Virus record (IMG/VR): IMGVR_UViG_3300036832_001176
Location: 1-41,995 of that record
Reading direction: 5' to 3' (one strand)
DNA: 41,995 nt
Source: a virus
The notes beneath the pieces are model-generated. The model was not told the origin of the DNA and searched no databases. It saw only the letters and a list, made by a program, of their open reading frames with translations. Positions 20,406 to 28,671 of the stretch are shown here, piece after piece. The position numbers and the translations under genes are program-made. Every line of letters starts with the position of its first letter. The stretch's first letter is position 1.

Positions 20406-21533
20406 CTAACTTAGCATTGCCACGGTTGGGTAAGTCTTCTCTCCACTGTTATCCTGTGAACGAATATACTCGGTAACTCTGGAACTCGAGACAACTTGGC
20501 TATTACCTTGCACCTCGATAATATCGCCCATATTGTAATCAACCCCATACCGAAGCTGATGCAAGGGAACAATCTGGCCGTCCACAGCTTTGGCAAAGCG
20601 CGCGTTCTGCAAAGCCTTCTGAGCTCGACTATTCAGAAGATTTTGCAGCGTTGCAGGATCTCCGCCCACCATATCCGTCGTGATATCCTCCTCAAAAGTC
20701 ATCTCCGCACGTAAATCGAACCCTGTAGGCTCGGGGCCGGATATTTGACTTGACCCAGGAGCGACAGTATCAGCCAAACCATCTGGGTTAGGCGGACAGA
20801 ACGAATATACAATCGTTTTGTAATTGGAGATGGATTGAAGCTCTTTGATATCAGTCAAGGTATCCAGCTGAGGAGAAAATCGAACAGGAGGATTAAGTGC
20901 TTGGGCTACAGTACGATCAAGCCCCTTGTATGTCCGAAACAGAAGAGAATATGATGTATCTATGGCCCATTCCAACGTAATTTGCATACCTATCCCGTAT
21001 GTCGTGCCAATATCTCTAAGAGCATCATAGACTGGCCCATACGGGACGGCAATGGTAACAGGATCACCAGACATATCAAAGCCACCTAAATCAAGGCCCG
21101 GAACTATGAATCTCTCTGGGTTGGGAATACCCATATTGTTTGATCCCCATGCCAAAAAGATATTATTCGTGCACCACCACTGTACAATAATAGCCATTAC
21201 CTGTCCGGCTGGATATCCTGTGAAAGTGTAATATCGATCTTCGTGTAACGCGCTTCCCCGAATGAATCGATTGTTTAGCCAGGGTAAGAGACCGGAGCCA
21301 GTTACCTTCAATTGGCCTTTTTCACTATCAGCTGTATCGATCATCATTACTTCTTTACTTCCGACAAGACCTACGAAAGTACCAACCGGTAATTTTTGAA
21401 CCATCTCTAGTGTCGCCGGGACAACTAGTTCAATTTCTCCGTCACCATAATATCGTTCGGTCCAGATAGCGGATATGAATCTATCGATTTCGAATTGCTT
21501 GCGAAACCCTCGATCCAAAGTAAAGAGCTCCAC
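20406..21533 (-). CDS. Tail hub protein, ReqiPepy6 Gp37-like
   Basis: A 375-residue protein of the actinobacteriophage Gp37-like family, which forms the tail hub/tip below the distal tail protein. Features seen: a start ELFTLDRGFRKQFEIDRF with IWTERYYGDGEIELVV, a PWLNNRFI turn, YGIGMQITLEW, and the C-terminal YGVDYNMGDIIEV segment typical of these proteins. The start is GTG at 21533, which directly abuts the stop of the distal tail gene. No peptidase domain is present, so host-wall digestion must come from another protein. Confidence 0.8.
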   Translation of the reverse strand: MELFTLDRGFRKQFEIDRFISAIWTERYYGDGEIELVVPATLEMVQKLPVGTFVGLVGSKEVMMIDTADSEKGQLKVTGSGLLPWLNNRFIRGSALHEDRYYTFTGYPAGQVMAIIVQWWCTNNIFLAWGSNNMGIPNPERFIVPGLDLGGFDMSGDPVTIAVPYGPVYDALRDIGTTYGIGMQITLEWAIDTSYSLLFRTYKGLDRTVAQALNPPVRFSPQLDTLTDIKELQSISNYKTIVYSFCPPNPDGLADTVAPGSSQISGPEPTGFDLRAEMTFEEDITTDMVGGDPATLQNLLNSRAQKALQNARFAKAVDGQIVPLHQLRYGVDYNMGDIIEVQGNSQVVSSSRVTEYIRSQDNSGEKTYPTVAMLS

Positions 21534-22376
21534 TTAGAGACCCCCATAACGCTCATAATATGTGAGTTGCCAATCTTGCACGCCTCCGTCGGTAATGATA
21601 GCGAAGTCGTTTACACCAGGTTGTAGAACTGGCCAAGAGGAACCGGATTGCAGCCACATAAGAAGGTTTGTAATCACACCGGTAGTCAACGAAACGTTTT
21701 GGGCGAACTTGTTTCCGGCCAAAGAGTTCATCATAAAGTATTTTGATGCATCGACAGAAGCTGTCACATTAAAATATGATTCCGATGGGTCGCCAATTTG
21801 AATACCAATGAAAGTAGGGACAGGTTCGGAAACTCTGGTAATCTCAACGTTGATCCCAGCCACAACCGAGCCGTTATATTGAACTTCTGTTGGGGAACTG
21901 AAATCACGATCAGATTGCCCGGTAACAACCTTAGGATTGAGTGCTGTGAAATATGGATCGGGACAGATGATCGAGACTTGAATTTCAGGATCTTTACTGA
22001 ACTGGGTTACACTAACATCCTCAACAACACCCGCAATTGCCACCGGGAGCATATCGTTACTATAAAAGACCAATCGCGTGAGCAATTTGGGCATGAAATA
22101 TGAATAGATAAGTCTACGAAGCTTTTCAACTGACCAATCAACCCAATCGGGATTAGGATGAAGGGTAAGTACGATATTTCTACTTGGTACACTGCTCCCT
22201 AAATATGCTGCTCCATCAACAGATCCGAATGGCGATGTGTTGACAGCAGCCTTGACCGGATCCAGACCAGCAATATTCCGAATCTGAATCAAGTCGGTTT
22301 CTTCCCTGCCACCCTCACTCAAAGCTAGCGTCGGGGCATCTAGCCATGAGCTATACGCTTCAAGTTTAGTCAACAC
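21534..22376 (-). CDS. Distal tail protein (Dit-like)
   Basis: A 280-residue protein in the usual place between tape measure and tail hub. The N-terminal part (LIQIRNIAGLDPVKAAVNTS, PSRNIVLTLHPNPDW, FYSNDMLPVAIAGVVEDV) matches Dit/Sipho_tail proteins that form the ring joining tube and tip. The C-terminal half is a galectin-like beta domain. GTG at 22376 (AAGGAGG 11 bases upstream) or TTG one codon later is the start. A UUCG hairpin lies just upstream of the ribosome site. Confidence 0.8.
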   Translation of the reverse strand: MLTKLEAYSSWLDAPTLALSEGGREETDLIQIRNIAGLDPVKAAVNTSPFGSVDGAAYLGSSVPSRNIVLTLHPNPDWVDWSVEKLRRLIYSYFMPKLLTRLVFYSNDMLPVAIAGVVEDVSVTQFSKDPEIQVSIICPDPYFTALNPKVVTGQSDRDFSSPTEVQYNGSVVAGINVEITRVSEPVPTFIGIQIGDPSESYFNVTASVDASKYFMMNSLAGNKFAQNVSLTTGVITNLLMWLQSGSSWPVLQPGVNDFAIITDGGVQDWQLTYYERYGGL

Positions 22377-22394
22377 AGATATTCAGACCTCCTT

Positions 22395-22412
22395 GGGCTC
22401 CCGAAGGAGCCC
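22395..22412 (-). promoter_or_regulatory. UUCG hairpin between tape measure and distal tail genes
   Basis: GGGCTCC-TTCG-GGAGCCC forms a perfect seven-base-pair hairpin with the very stable UUCG loop on the minus strand, starting four bases after the tape measure stop. No U-run follows; AAGGAGG of the next gene comes immediately. It may block exonuclease decay or ribosome readthrough, or tune initiation of the distal tail gene. It is not a normal terminator. Confidence 0.7.
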
Positions 22413-22416
22413 GAGT

Positions 22417-25400
22417 TTATGGTAGTGCAAGAGCAGTTCTCAGTTGTGAGAGCTGATTCTTGGTTTGCCTGTAGATTTCAATCTCGGTCAAAGCTTCTGG
22501 CGAGTAATTGTTCTGTTGATACGTAATGGACGTAGCAGGTTGTCCAGTTGCATCACCAGCAATACTTTGTGGCATTTGCGACGAGGATATAGCTGAAGCT
22601 TGCCCAAACGAAGTTGAGCCAACTACCGGCGCTGTATTGATCATGGTATTCATCTGATCGGCGCCTTCTTGCATCTGAGTCAAGTCTAGTACAGGCGTGA
22701 TCACCGGATTCATATCGGACATGTTACTAAGCGCATCTGGGATTGCGCTCATGGAGTCGATCATAGCCTTGGTCACATCTTCTGTTGAAGAAACGACATT
22801 ATCTTGTTGATCGGCAATACCATTGATCATACCTTGCATGGTATCTATACCCATGTCATAGAAGACTTTGGATGGTGAGCCAATCCCCAGAATTTTCTTC
22901 AAGGCGTGAGGAATAGCACCGATAATACTTTCGGCTTTGTGTACAACAGCACCAGCCAAAGAGCCCATGCCGTTGATCATACCTTGAATCATGGACCAAC
23001 CGATATTAAATCCAGCTTTCACCATATCAGGCTCATGGGTTCTAATTGATCCAGCTACACCATTTAGGAAGTTCACAACAGCCGCAGCGCCCTTGTCAAA
23101 CAACGTAGAACCAGCACTGCCAAGCGCAGTAATCAATTTCCCAATAGCATTTGCCCCCGCATTTATAATCCTACTTCCCTCATTGCCAATGCCGTTGACA
23201 AATTTGACAACTGCCTCGCCACCAGCATTTAATACCTTTCCAAAGCCGTTACCAATTGCAGTGACAAAGTGAGCAATAGCATTGGCACCAGCGTTAATCA
23301 CTTTGGCGATATTATTACCAATTCCAGTTACAAAGTGGGCAATTACATCACCGGCAATATTGACTACCTTCGCAAGATTATTGGCGATACCTTGAACCAC
23401 GCTGAGCAACACGCTGGCGCCAGCCGATACAATCTTCCCAAGATGACCGGCCAACGATGTCAGGAACGTAGTGATAAGCGAAGCAATCATGGCTACTAGT
23501 TGGCCCATATTGTCCCTGATACCCTTGATAAGTGCCAGTAGCATAGAAAGACCCGCAGCTACTATATTCGGGAAGTTATCTTTGATAACCTTCAAACCAG
23601 CTTTAACAAGAGCGTCAAATGCTTTGGCAAGCTGAGGCGCTGCTGCAATAACGGCGTTGGCCAAGGCTACAAGGATCTTGCCCAGAGCCTCCACAAATTG
23701 TGGCGCCGCGGCTGCAATAGAAGTAACAATAGATAGCAAACCCTTGATTATGCCTTGTACCCATTGGGGGATCATTGCTATGAAGTCGGTAAACGCTTTG
23801 AGCAATATGGCAATAGCCGCTGGGCCGGATACGGCAATAGCACTGAGACCAATACCAACCAAAGCTATGCCAGCACCAGCCAGAGCCAAGCCACCGCCAA
23901 TGAGGAACAAAGCTGCGCCAAAGGCCAATAGAGCTGGCGCAACCGGTGCAAGCAGCAACCCGGCGACACCTAGAATGGCAAAGGCTGCGGCAAGCGCAAC
24001 CATACCTTTGACAATATCGCCCCAAGATTGCTTCCCAAGCGATACCAAAGCTGGAATAAGCAACGCCAAGCTGGCAGAAGCGATCGCTATGGCTGCAGCA
24101 CCACCGATACTACCTTGCATAGCCATCATGCCAACGGCCAGAACACCCAAAGCCAGAGCAAGACTGATTATGCCTTTGGCCAACGTACCAATCGATTGCC
24201 CACCAAGATTCGCAATAGAACTGGCAATGCCCTTCAAAGCAACGGCAATCAGCAAGAGACCTGCCGCTGTGACCACCATATTTGAGGGCATGAGTTTCAT
24301 AGCACCGGCAATAATGACAAGCGCAGCAGCAATTGAGGCCATACCCTTGGCAATCACTACCCAAGGCATCTTACCGAAACTGCCCACAGCGCTTGCGAGT
24401 ATTTTAAGTCCTGTAGCGACGACAACCAGACCAACACCAATCTGCACCATTCCGGATGGAAACAGCTTCGAAGCCAGGCCGATACCGCCGAGGGCAACAG
24501 CAACAGACGCCATACCCTTGCCCAACTGCTCCCAACTCATACCACCAAATTGCTTGATAGCCAGAGCCAGAATATTCAGAGCAATAGCAATGGCCGTGAT
24601 ACCAACGCCAGCGCTGATAAGACCTGAAGAACTCTTGGACAGTGGTCCAGCAGCCACAGATATACCGGCAAGGAGAAGACCAACAGCTGTAAGCCCCTTG
24701 GCAAGCTCTCCCCAACTCATACCACTGAGCTTCTTTACCGCTATGGCAAGAATATCGACCGCTGCAGCCAGCAGGATCATAGACCCGGCAATAATCGGGA
24801 TCTTGGCGAAGCCTGCTGTTGGGATCTTGTTTATGAGAGCCATAGCACCGACAAGCTCACCCATAGCCATGGCGACTCCAGCAATTGCCTTATCCAACTT
24901 CTGAGGTTGAATCATAGACATTGCAATGATTGAACCAGTAAGAATCCCAACGGCTGCGGCAATCTCAAGCAACGTAGCAGCCTTGATCGACTGCTGCATA
25001 TTCTTGAGAGCTCCGGTCAAACCTTCAAACATTCCAGTGACGCTAGACAATACCCCGCCGCCAAGAGCGTCTCCCAACCCGCCACTGAAGAACTTCTTGA
25101 ACACCAGATACATACCGCCGAGAAGACCGGTTCTGATAACATCAAGAAGCGTTTGCCAATTGATTTTCTGGAGACCGGAAGCGATCTGACTACCAAGATT
25201 CCCTATCTCATCGGTAATAGCTTTGAACCCTGGCTTCAACTTATCTGCTACATTGCCAACGCCCTGCCAGAAATTGTCCCAAGCGAGTTTGGCGCCAGCG
25301 AGAACCTTCTGCAAAGGCGATAGAGCTCCGGCCATTCCGCCTACTATTGCGGAAAATCCCCCGGAGGTTTTTGACCCAAACCCACTGAAGAGATCTCCAA

Positions 25401-27006
25401 TAGCGGAAGCCATTCTCTCCAAGAATTTGATCGGCTTAGCTATAACAGTCCCAAGCGTGACAAAGAAATCATGAAGTCTATTACCCGACTTGAGCGCTTT
25501 GTCAACTGAGACCAGGAAATCGCCGATGTTACCGGTAAGGTTCAGGAAACCACTGCCACCCTTGCCCACCGCGGCAAAGAGCGTAGAGAAGACGGTGAAT
25601 ACGCCACTCAGAAGTTGCTTACCAATATCGAGAATCGCAAATAGTCCGGCAAACGTACGCTTCAAATTATCTACAGTTGCTGCACTAGGCATGAGTGCCT
25701 TCATAAAGTTATCGAATGCCTTAGTCATACTGACAAGCTGAGCGGCAGTCTCAGCCGGGAAGATCTCTCGGAAAGCAGCCTTTATGGGTGCCATTACTGC
25801 TCCGAGATCTTTCCAAGCCTGCTTCAACCCATCGATGAGAAGGGTTCGACCGCCAAGTTTGGCCCAGCCCTCGAGGAGTCTGTTCAAATCATAAATGGGC
25901 TTTGTCAGAGCGTTCTCGGCAACGTTGTGAATAGCGCTGAATAGAGTGGTCGCCCCGTTGATATCACCAAATATAGTTTTGAAGATGGCGCCCCAGGCTG
26001 TCGCTACTTCCTCCTTCAAAGCCTGAGTCAACTGCGTCATTGTCTTGATATTTACTGCCGCAGCCAAACCAGCTTTTGCTATCTTCTGGATATTCTTGAT
26101 CTGAGCATCTGAATATCCCTCAGATTTCAGCTGAGCAGCTGTCATATCGCCAGTGAAACCCTTGAGCGTCGTCGTCAAGACCTTACTGGTGAGCCACCCA
26201 TCCTTCAAAGAGTTTCTGAATGAATGACCAGACTTTGTCCACTGATCAAAGGTCTCGCCCAGCTTGGCACTCTTGATGGTGTGCATGGCAACGCCCGTGT
26301 TATACAAGGCGCTCTGGAATACTTTGCCACCCATACCAGCATTGACTACCGAGTTCCAGTCCTGAAGCTTAGTCGTACCGGAGGCAATAGCCTGTGAAAG
26401 CTGATACATAGCTGTCGAAGCCTGTTCAGAAGTTGAACCAGACAACGCAGCCAGGTTGGCAATACCCTTGATCGAAGCAGTTGACGTTTTCAGATCTACA
26501 CCGGCAGCCGTGAAGGTACCGATGTTCCTCGCCATCTCAGAGAAGTTGTATACCGTCTTGTTCGCGTAAGTATTCAGCTCGCTCAGAGCACTATTGACCT
26601 GATCCAAGCCCTTCTTACCCGTAAGACCGGTATTTGCCAGAATCGTTTGAACAGCGTTGATCTGAGTCTCATAGTTATGAAACCCAGCCACGATTGGATC
26701 GATAGTAAGTGATTTGGCAAACTTCAGCCCAGCGTCCACCACTTTGTTAGTGATGTTATTGAGCACCGAAATCCCGATGACGCCAAGCGTGGAAAACTTA
26801 CCCTTGATGAAGTCAAGAGCTCTGGCTATAGGATTGAGGTCGACCTTTTTTGCAGAGGCGCTAATTTGATCTAAACTATCGCCTGCTTTGGGAAAGCTTA
26901 ATGCCGACTTCAACTTATTCAAAGCATTGATAGTCGCGTTTACACCAGATTCGAACTTGCTAGATTCGAAACTCATAGCTACAACTTTGTCATCAATTGT
27001 CGCCAT
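22417..27006 (-). CDS. Tape measure protein
   Basis: A 1529-residue protein. By the usual 0.15 nm per residue it would set a tail of roughly 230 nm. The ATG at 27006 forms TAATG with the previous stop; the frame extends eight codons further without a ribosome site. Order: N-terminal helical domain (MSFESSKFESGVNATI), phage_tail/TP901-type region (NTGLTGKKGLDQV, SGSTSEQASTAMYQLS), a long hydrophobic centre with about five repeats of about 60 residues (SWGELAKG-like, 24.0-24.8 kb), then six 22-residue repeats (VINAGANAIAHFV-like, 23.04-23.44 kb). An amphipathic GIGSPSKVFYDMG signature common to tape measures is near the C terminus. Confidence 0.92.
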   Translation of the reverse strand: MATIDDKVVAMSFESSKFESGVNATINALNKLKSALSFPKAGDSLDQISASAKKVDLNPIARALDFIKGKFSTLGVIGISVLNNITNKVVDAGLKFAKSLTIDPIVAGFHNYETQINAVQTILANTGLTGKKGLDQVNSALSELNTYANKTVYNFSEMARNIGTFTAAGVDLKTSTASIKGIANLAALSGSTSEQASTAMYQLSQAIASGTTKLQDWNSVVNAGMGGKVFQSALYNTGVAMHTIKSAKLGETFDQWTKSGHSFRNSLKDGWLTSKVLTTTLKGFTGDMTAAQLKSEGYSDAQIKNIQKIAKAGLAAAVNIKTMTQLTQALKEEVATAWGAIFKTIFGDINGATTLFSAIHNVAENALTKPIYDLNRLLEGWAKLGGRTLLIDGLKQAWKDLGAVMAPIKAAFREIFPAETAAQLVSMTKAFDNFMKALMPSAATVDNLKRTFAGLFAILDIGKQLLSGVFTVFSTLFAAVGKGGSGFLNLTGNIGDFLVSVDKALKSGNRLHDFFVTLGTVIAKPIKFLERMASAIGDLFSGFGSKTSGGFSAIVGGMAGALSPLQKVLAGAKLAWDNFWQGVGNVADKLKPGFKAITDEIGNLGSQIASGLQKINWQTLLDVIRTGLLGGMYLVFKKFFSGGLGDALGGGVLSSVTGMFEGLTGALKNMQQSIKAATLLEIAAAVGILTGSIIAMSMIQPQKLDKAIAGVAMAMGELVGAMALINKIPTAGFAKIPIIAGSMILLAAAVDILAIAVKKLSGMSWGELAKGLTAVGLLLAGISVAAGPLSKSSSGLISAGVGITAIAIALNILALAIKQFGGMSWEQLGKGMASVAVALGGIGLASKLFPSGMVQIGVGLVVVATGLKILASAVGSFGKMPWVVIAKGMASIAAALVIIAGAMKLMPSNMVVTAAGLLLIAVALKGIASSIANLGGQSIGTLAKGIISLALALGVLAVGMMAMQGSIGGAAAIAIASASLALLIPALVSLGKQSWGDIVKGMVALAAAFAILGVAGLLLAPVAPALLAFGAALFLIGGGLALAGAGIALVGIGLSAIAVSGPAAIAILLKAFTDFIAMIPQWVQGIIKGLLSIVTSIAAAAPQFVEALGKILVALANAVIAAAPQLAKAFDALVKAGLKVIKDNFPNIVAAGLSMLLALIKGIRDNMGQLVAMIASLITTFLTSLAGHLGKIVSAGASVLLSVVQGIANNLAKVVNIAGDVIAHFVTGIGNNIAKVINAGANAIAHFVTAIGNGFGKVLNAGGEAVVKFVNGIGNEGSRIINAGANAIGKLITALGSAGSTLFDKGAAAVVNFLNGVAGSIRTHEPDMVKAGFNIGWSMIQGMINGMGSLAGAVVHKAESIIGAIPHALKKILGIGSPSKVFYDMGIDTMQGMINGIADQQDNVVSSTEDVTKAMIDSMSAIPDALSNMSDMNPVITPVLDLTQMQEGADQMNTMINTAPVVGSTSFGQASAISSSQMPQSIAGDATGQPATSITYQQNNYSPEALTEIEIYRQTKNQLSQLRTALALP
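23041..23439 (-). repeat. Six tandem 22-residue repeats in the tape measure protein
   Basis: Six consecutive 66-base units encode variants of K-V-I-N-A-G-A-N-A-I-A-H-F-V-x-x-I-G-N. Conserved small residues every few positions suggest stacked helices or a helical rod. At the DNA level the units are diverged, so this is an old expansion rather than recent slippage. Neighbouring phages could differ in copy number and thus in tail length. Confidence 0.7.
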
Positions 27007-27386
27007 TAGACTTTGGTCACCTCCTTCCACGCCTCGGCTGCTATTCTGTCAAATATAGGTCTTATCGCAGGCATGATATAGTCTCGCCCTTGAACGTATC
27101 CACCGGTGCCAGTCCCATGCCCATACTGGATGAGAATTGCGATCGGCTTACCTTCATTAACATTACGATTATGCCAACGAATAGAGTAATAACCTCTTCG
27201 CTGAACAATTTCATAATACCAGGACTCAGCTGTCAGACCCGTTCTTGTAGGTGTCGCGTTGGATAATGCCGATACACCCAGCGATCCGTATTTACTCAAA
27301 ACAGCGTACAAATTATCTTTACTGAGATGCGACAAATATCGCTCTGTATTCTTGAACGAGCCTTTCTGTGTAATTTCAATAGGCAT
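27006..27386 (-). CDS. HK97 gp10-like tail/neck component
   Basis: A 126-residue protein: ITQKGSFKNTERYLSHLS, YGSLGVSALSNATPTRTG, ESWYYEIVQRRG, IAILIQYGHGTGTGGYVQG and a final RPIFDRIAAEAWKEV. These are the standard features of gp10-like head-tail or tail completion proteins. It normally sits among the connector genes before the major tail protein; here it lies right before the tape measure. It overlaps the tape measure start by one base (TAATG). A role in tail completion is likely. Confidence 0.85.
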   Translation of the reverse strand: MPIEITQKGSFKNTERYLSHLSKDNLYAVLSKYGSLGVSALSNATPTRTGLTAESWYYEIVQRRGYYSIRWHNRNVNEGKPIAILIQYGHGTGTGGYVQGRDYIMPAIRPIFDRIAAEAWKEVTKV

Positions 27387-27388
27387 AT

Positions 27389-28267
27389 TTACAGAGCAGT
27401 AAGCCGAACGATTACAACGCCAGGATCACCGGCATTTCTTGATCCTTTAGATGAGCCATAAATAGTAGGTAACCCAGTCAATGGAGCGGCTTTTGCCCCA
27501 CTTGCCCCGCCTGGAACGACACTCTTTGCACCACTTTCAGGATCAGTGTCCGGAGCATCAGCTGGACCGTATACTGATGTGTCTCCAGGATTATACGACC
27601 CCCGCCCGCCTGATGTAGCTGCGTTACACGTAATTCCCCCGGAGCCATATTTACCCACGCCGCCAGCTCCTCCTCCGCCTCCGGAGCCGATTATGCCATT
27701 CCACGTACCATCTACACCATTAGTACCCGCTGTGCCTGGACCAGAAGCCGTTGGTACTCCAGCAACGCCGCCAAGTGCTCCTCCACCAGCGAGTGGACGA
27801 CCTCCCACCCCACCGTCGCCCCCATTAGCCGATGTGGCAATTGTCAGAGAATTTGATTGAACCTTCTTACCGCCTTTACCACCTGAGGCTTGGCATGTCG
27901 TGCCATTAAATGATGAAAGTCCGCCATCACCACCATCAGTGACAAGACCAACGTTTGAACTATGTTCGGTTCCCAAACTACCGCCAAGCCCAACGACAAC
28001 CGGACAAACCGCCGGAAGAGCAGATAACAGACCTTGTACTCGCTGAAGTCCACCACCGCCGCCTGCTCCGCCATAACTTCTGATCAAGGTACCAGTATTT
28101 GCTGTATCAATGCCGCCGCCCATACCTCCTCCACCGCCAATACAAATCACATCAAAATTTGTATAGCCCAGCTTTGTGTATTTTGTGATGTCTAAACTTT
28201 GATTGAAAACGAATGTCACAACCAATGGTGCGGGAAGGCTTAATGTTCCAGAGAGTTCGAATCTCAT
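27389..28267 (-). CDS. Glycine-rich tail fibre/adhesin protein
   Basis: A 292-residue protein with a short N-terminal beta region (FELSGTLSLPAPLVVTFVF). Glycine-rich loops follow throughout (GGGGGMGGGI, GGAGGGGGL, GGDGGVGGRPLAGG) and the end is GDPGVVIVRLTAL, the typical ending of the glycine-rich minor tail domain. Such domains form polyglycine-II-like bundles at fibre tips and read the host receptor. ATG at 28267. It lies in a fibre block inserted between the tail tube genes and the tape measure. Confidence 0.8.
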   Translation of the reverse strand: MRFELSGTLSLPAPLVVTFVFNQSLDITKYTKLGYTNFDVICIGGGGGMGGGIDTANTGTLIRSYGGAGGGGGLQRVQGLLSALPAVCPVVVGLGGSLGTEHSSNVGLVTDGGDGGLSSFNGTTCQASGGKGGKKVQSNSLTIATSANGGDGGVGGRPLAGGGALGGVAGVPTASGPGTAGTNGVDGTWNGIIGSGGGGGAGGVGKYGSGGITCNAATSGGRGSYNPGDTSVYGPADAPDTDPESGAKSVVPGGASGAKAAPLTGLPTIYGSSKGSRNAGDPGVVIVRLTAL

Positions 28268-28275
28268 TTAAATTC

Positions 28276-28671
28276 CTATCCGGCATCTTTACGCATAATC
28301 GCCCACCACCATTTACTATCTGCAACTCTTATGAATCCCGCGTTAGCCCCAATATGCATAAGAGTCCAATCGAGAAAATGTTTACCTGGAGAATGTATTC
28401 CCCAAGTATCTGTCACTATTAGATCGCCGACAGCTGCAAATGTACTTGAAGTCTGACTTGTACCATCCACCCGTAGATGCACCATTGTAAACGATCCAGC
28501 GCCAGGCACCAATCTAAATGCACAGCAAACCAAACACCAATATCCTGTTGGAATTTCAATACGGGCACTACCAACGCCAGGAAGAAGAGATTCATTTGCG
28601 GTTGTGTTTTGATCTGCTGCAGCTGGATCTCCATGTCGGAAACCACTTAATACCGATAAATCTCGCATCAT
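28276..28671 (-). CDS. Small tail-fibre-associated protein
   Basis: A 131-residue beta-rich protein (RIEIPTGYWCLVCCAFRLV, FTMVHLRVDGTSQ, LMHIGANAGFIRVAD, KWWWAIMRKD). It reads like a compact receptor-binding or C1q/TNF-like head domain: alternating hydrophobic strands, no membrane helix. Its ATG overlaps the TGA of the LamG protein gene (ATGA). Two fibre-type genes flank it, so a role at the fibre tip or as a fibre chaperone is inferred. Confidence 0.65.
   Translation of the reverse strand: MMRDLSVLSGFRHGDPAAADQNTTANESLLPGVGSARIEIPTGYWCLVCCAFRLVPGAGSFTMVHLRVDGTSQTSSTFAAVGDLIVTDTWGIHSPGKHFLDWTLMHIGANAGFIRVADSKWWWAIMRKDAG

Noticed and set aside
23041-23439. A CRISPR-like array
   Set aside because: The 66-base periodicity comes from 22-residue protein repeats inside an open frame, with diverged DNA and no spacers.
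23657-24904. A 415-codon open frame on the plus strand
   Set aside because: It is the antisense of the repetitive, alanine-rich tape measure gene. No ribosome site, low-complexity Pro/Ala content, and opposite to every accepted gene.
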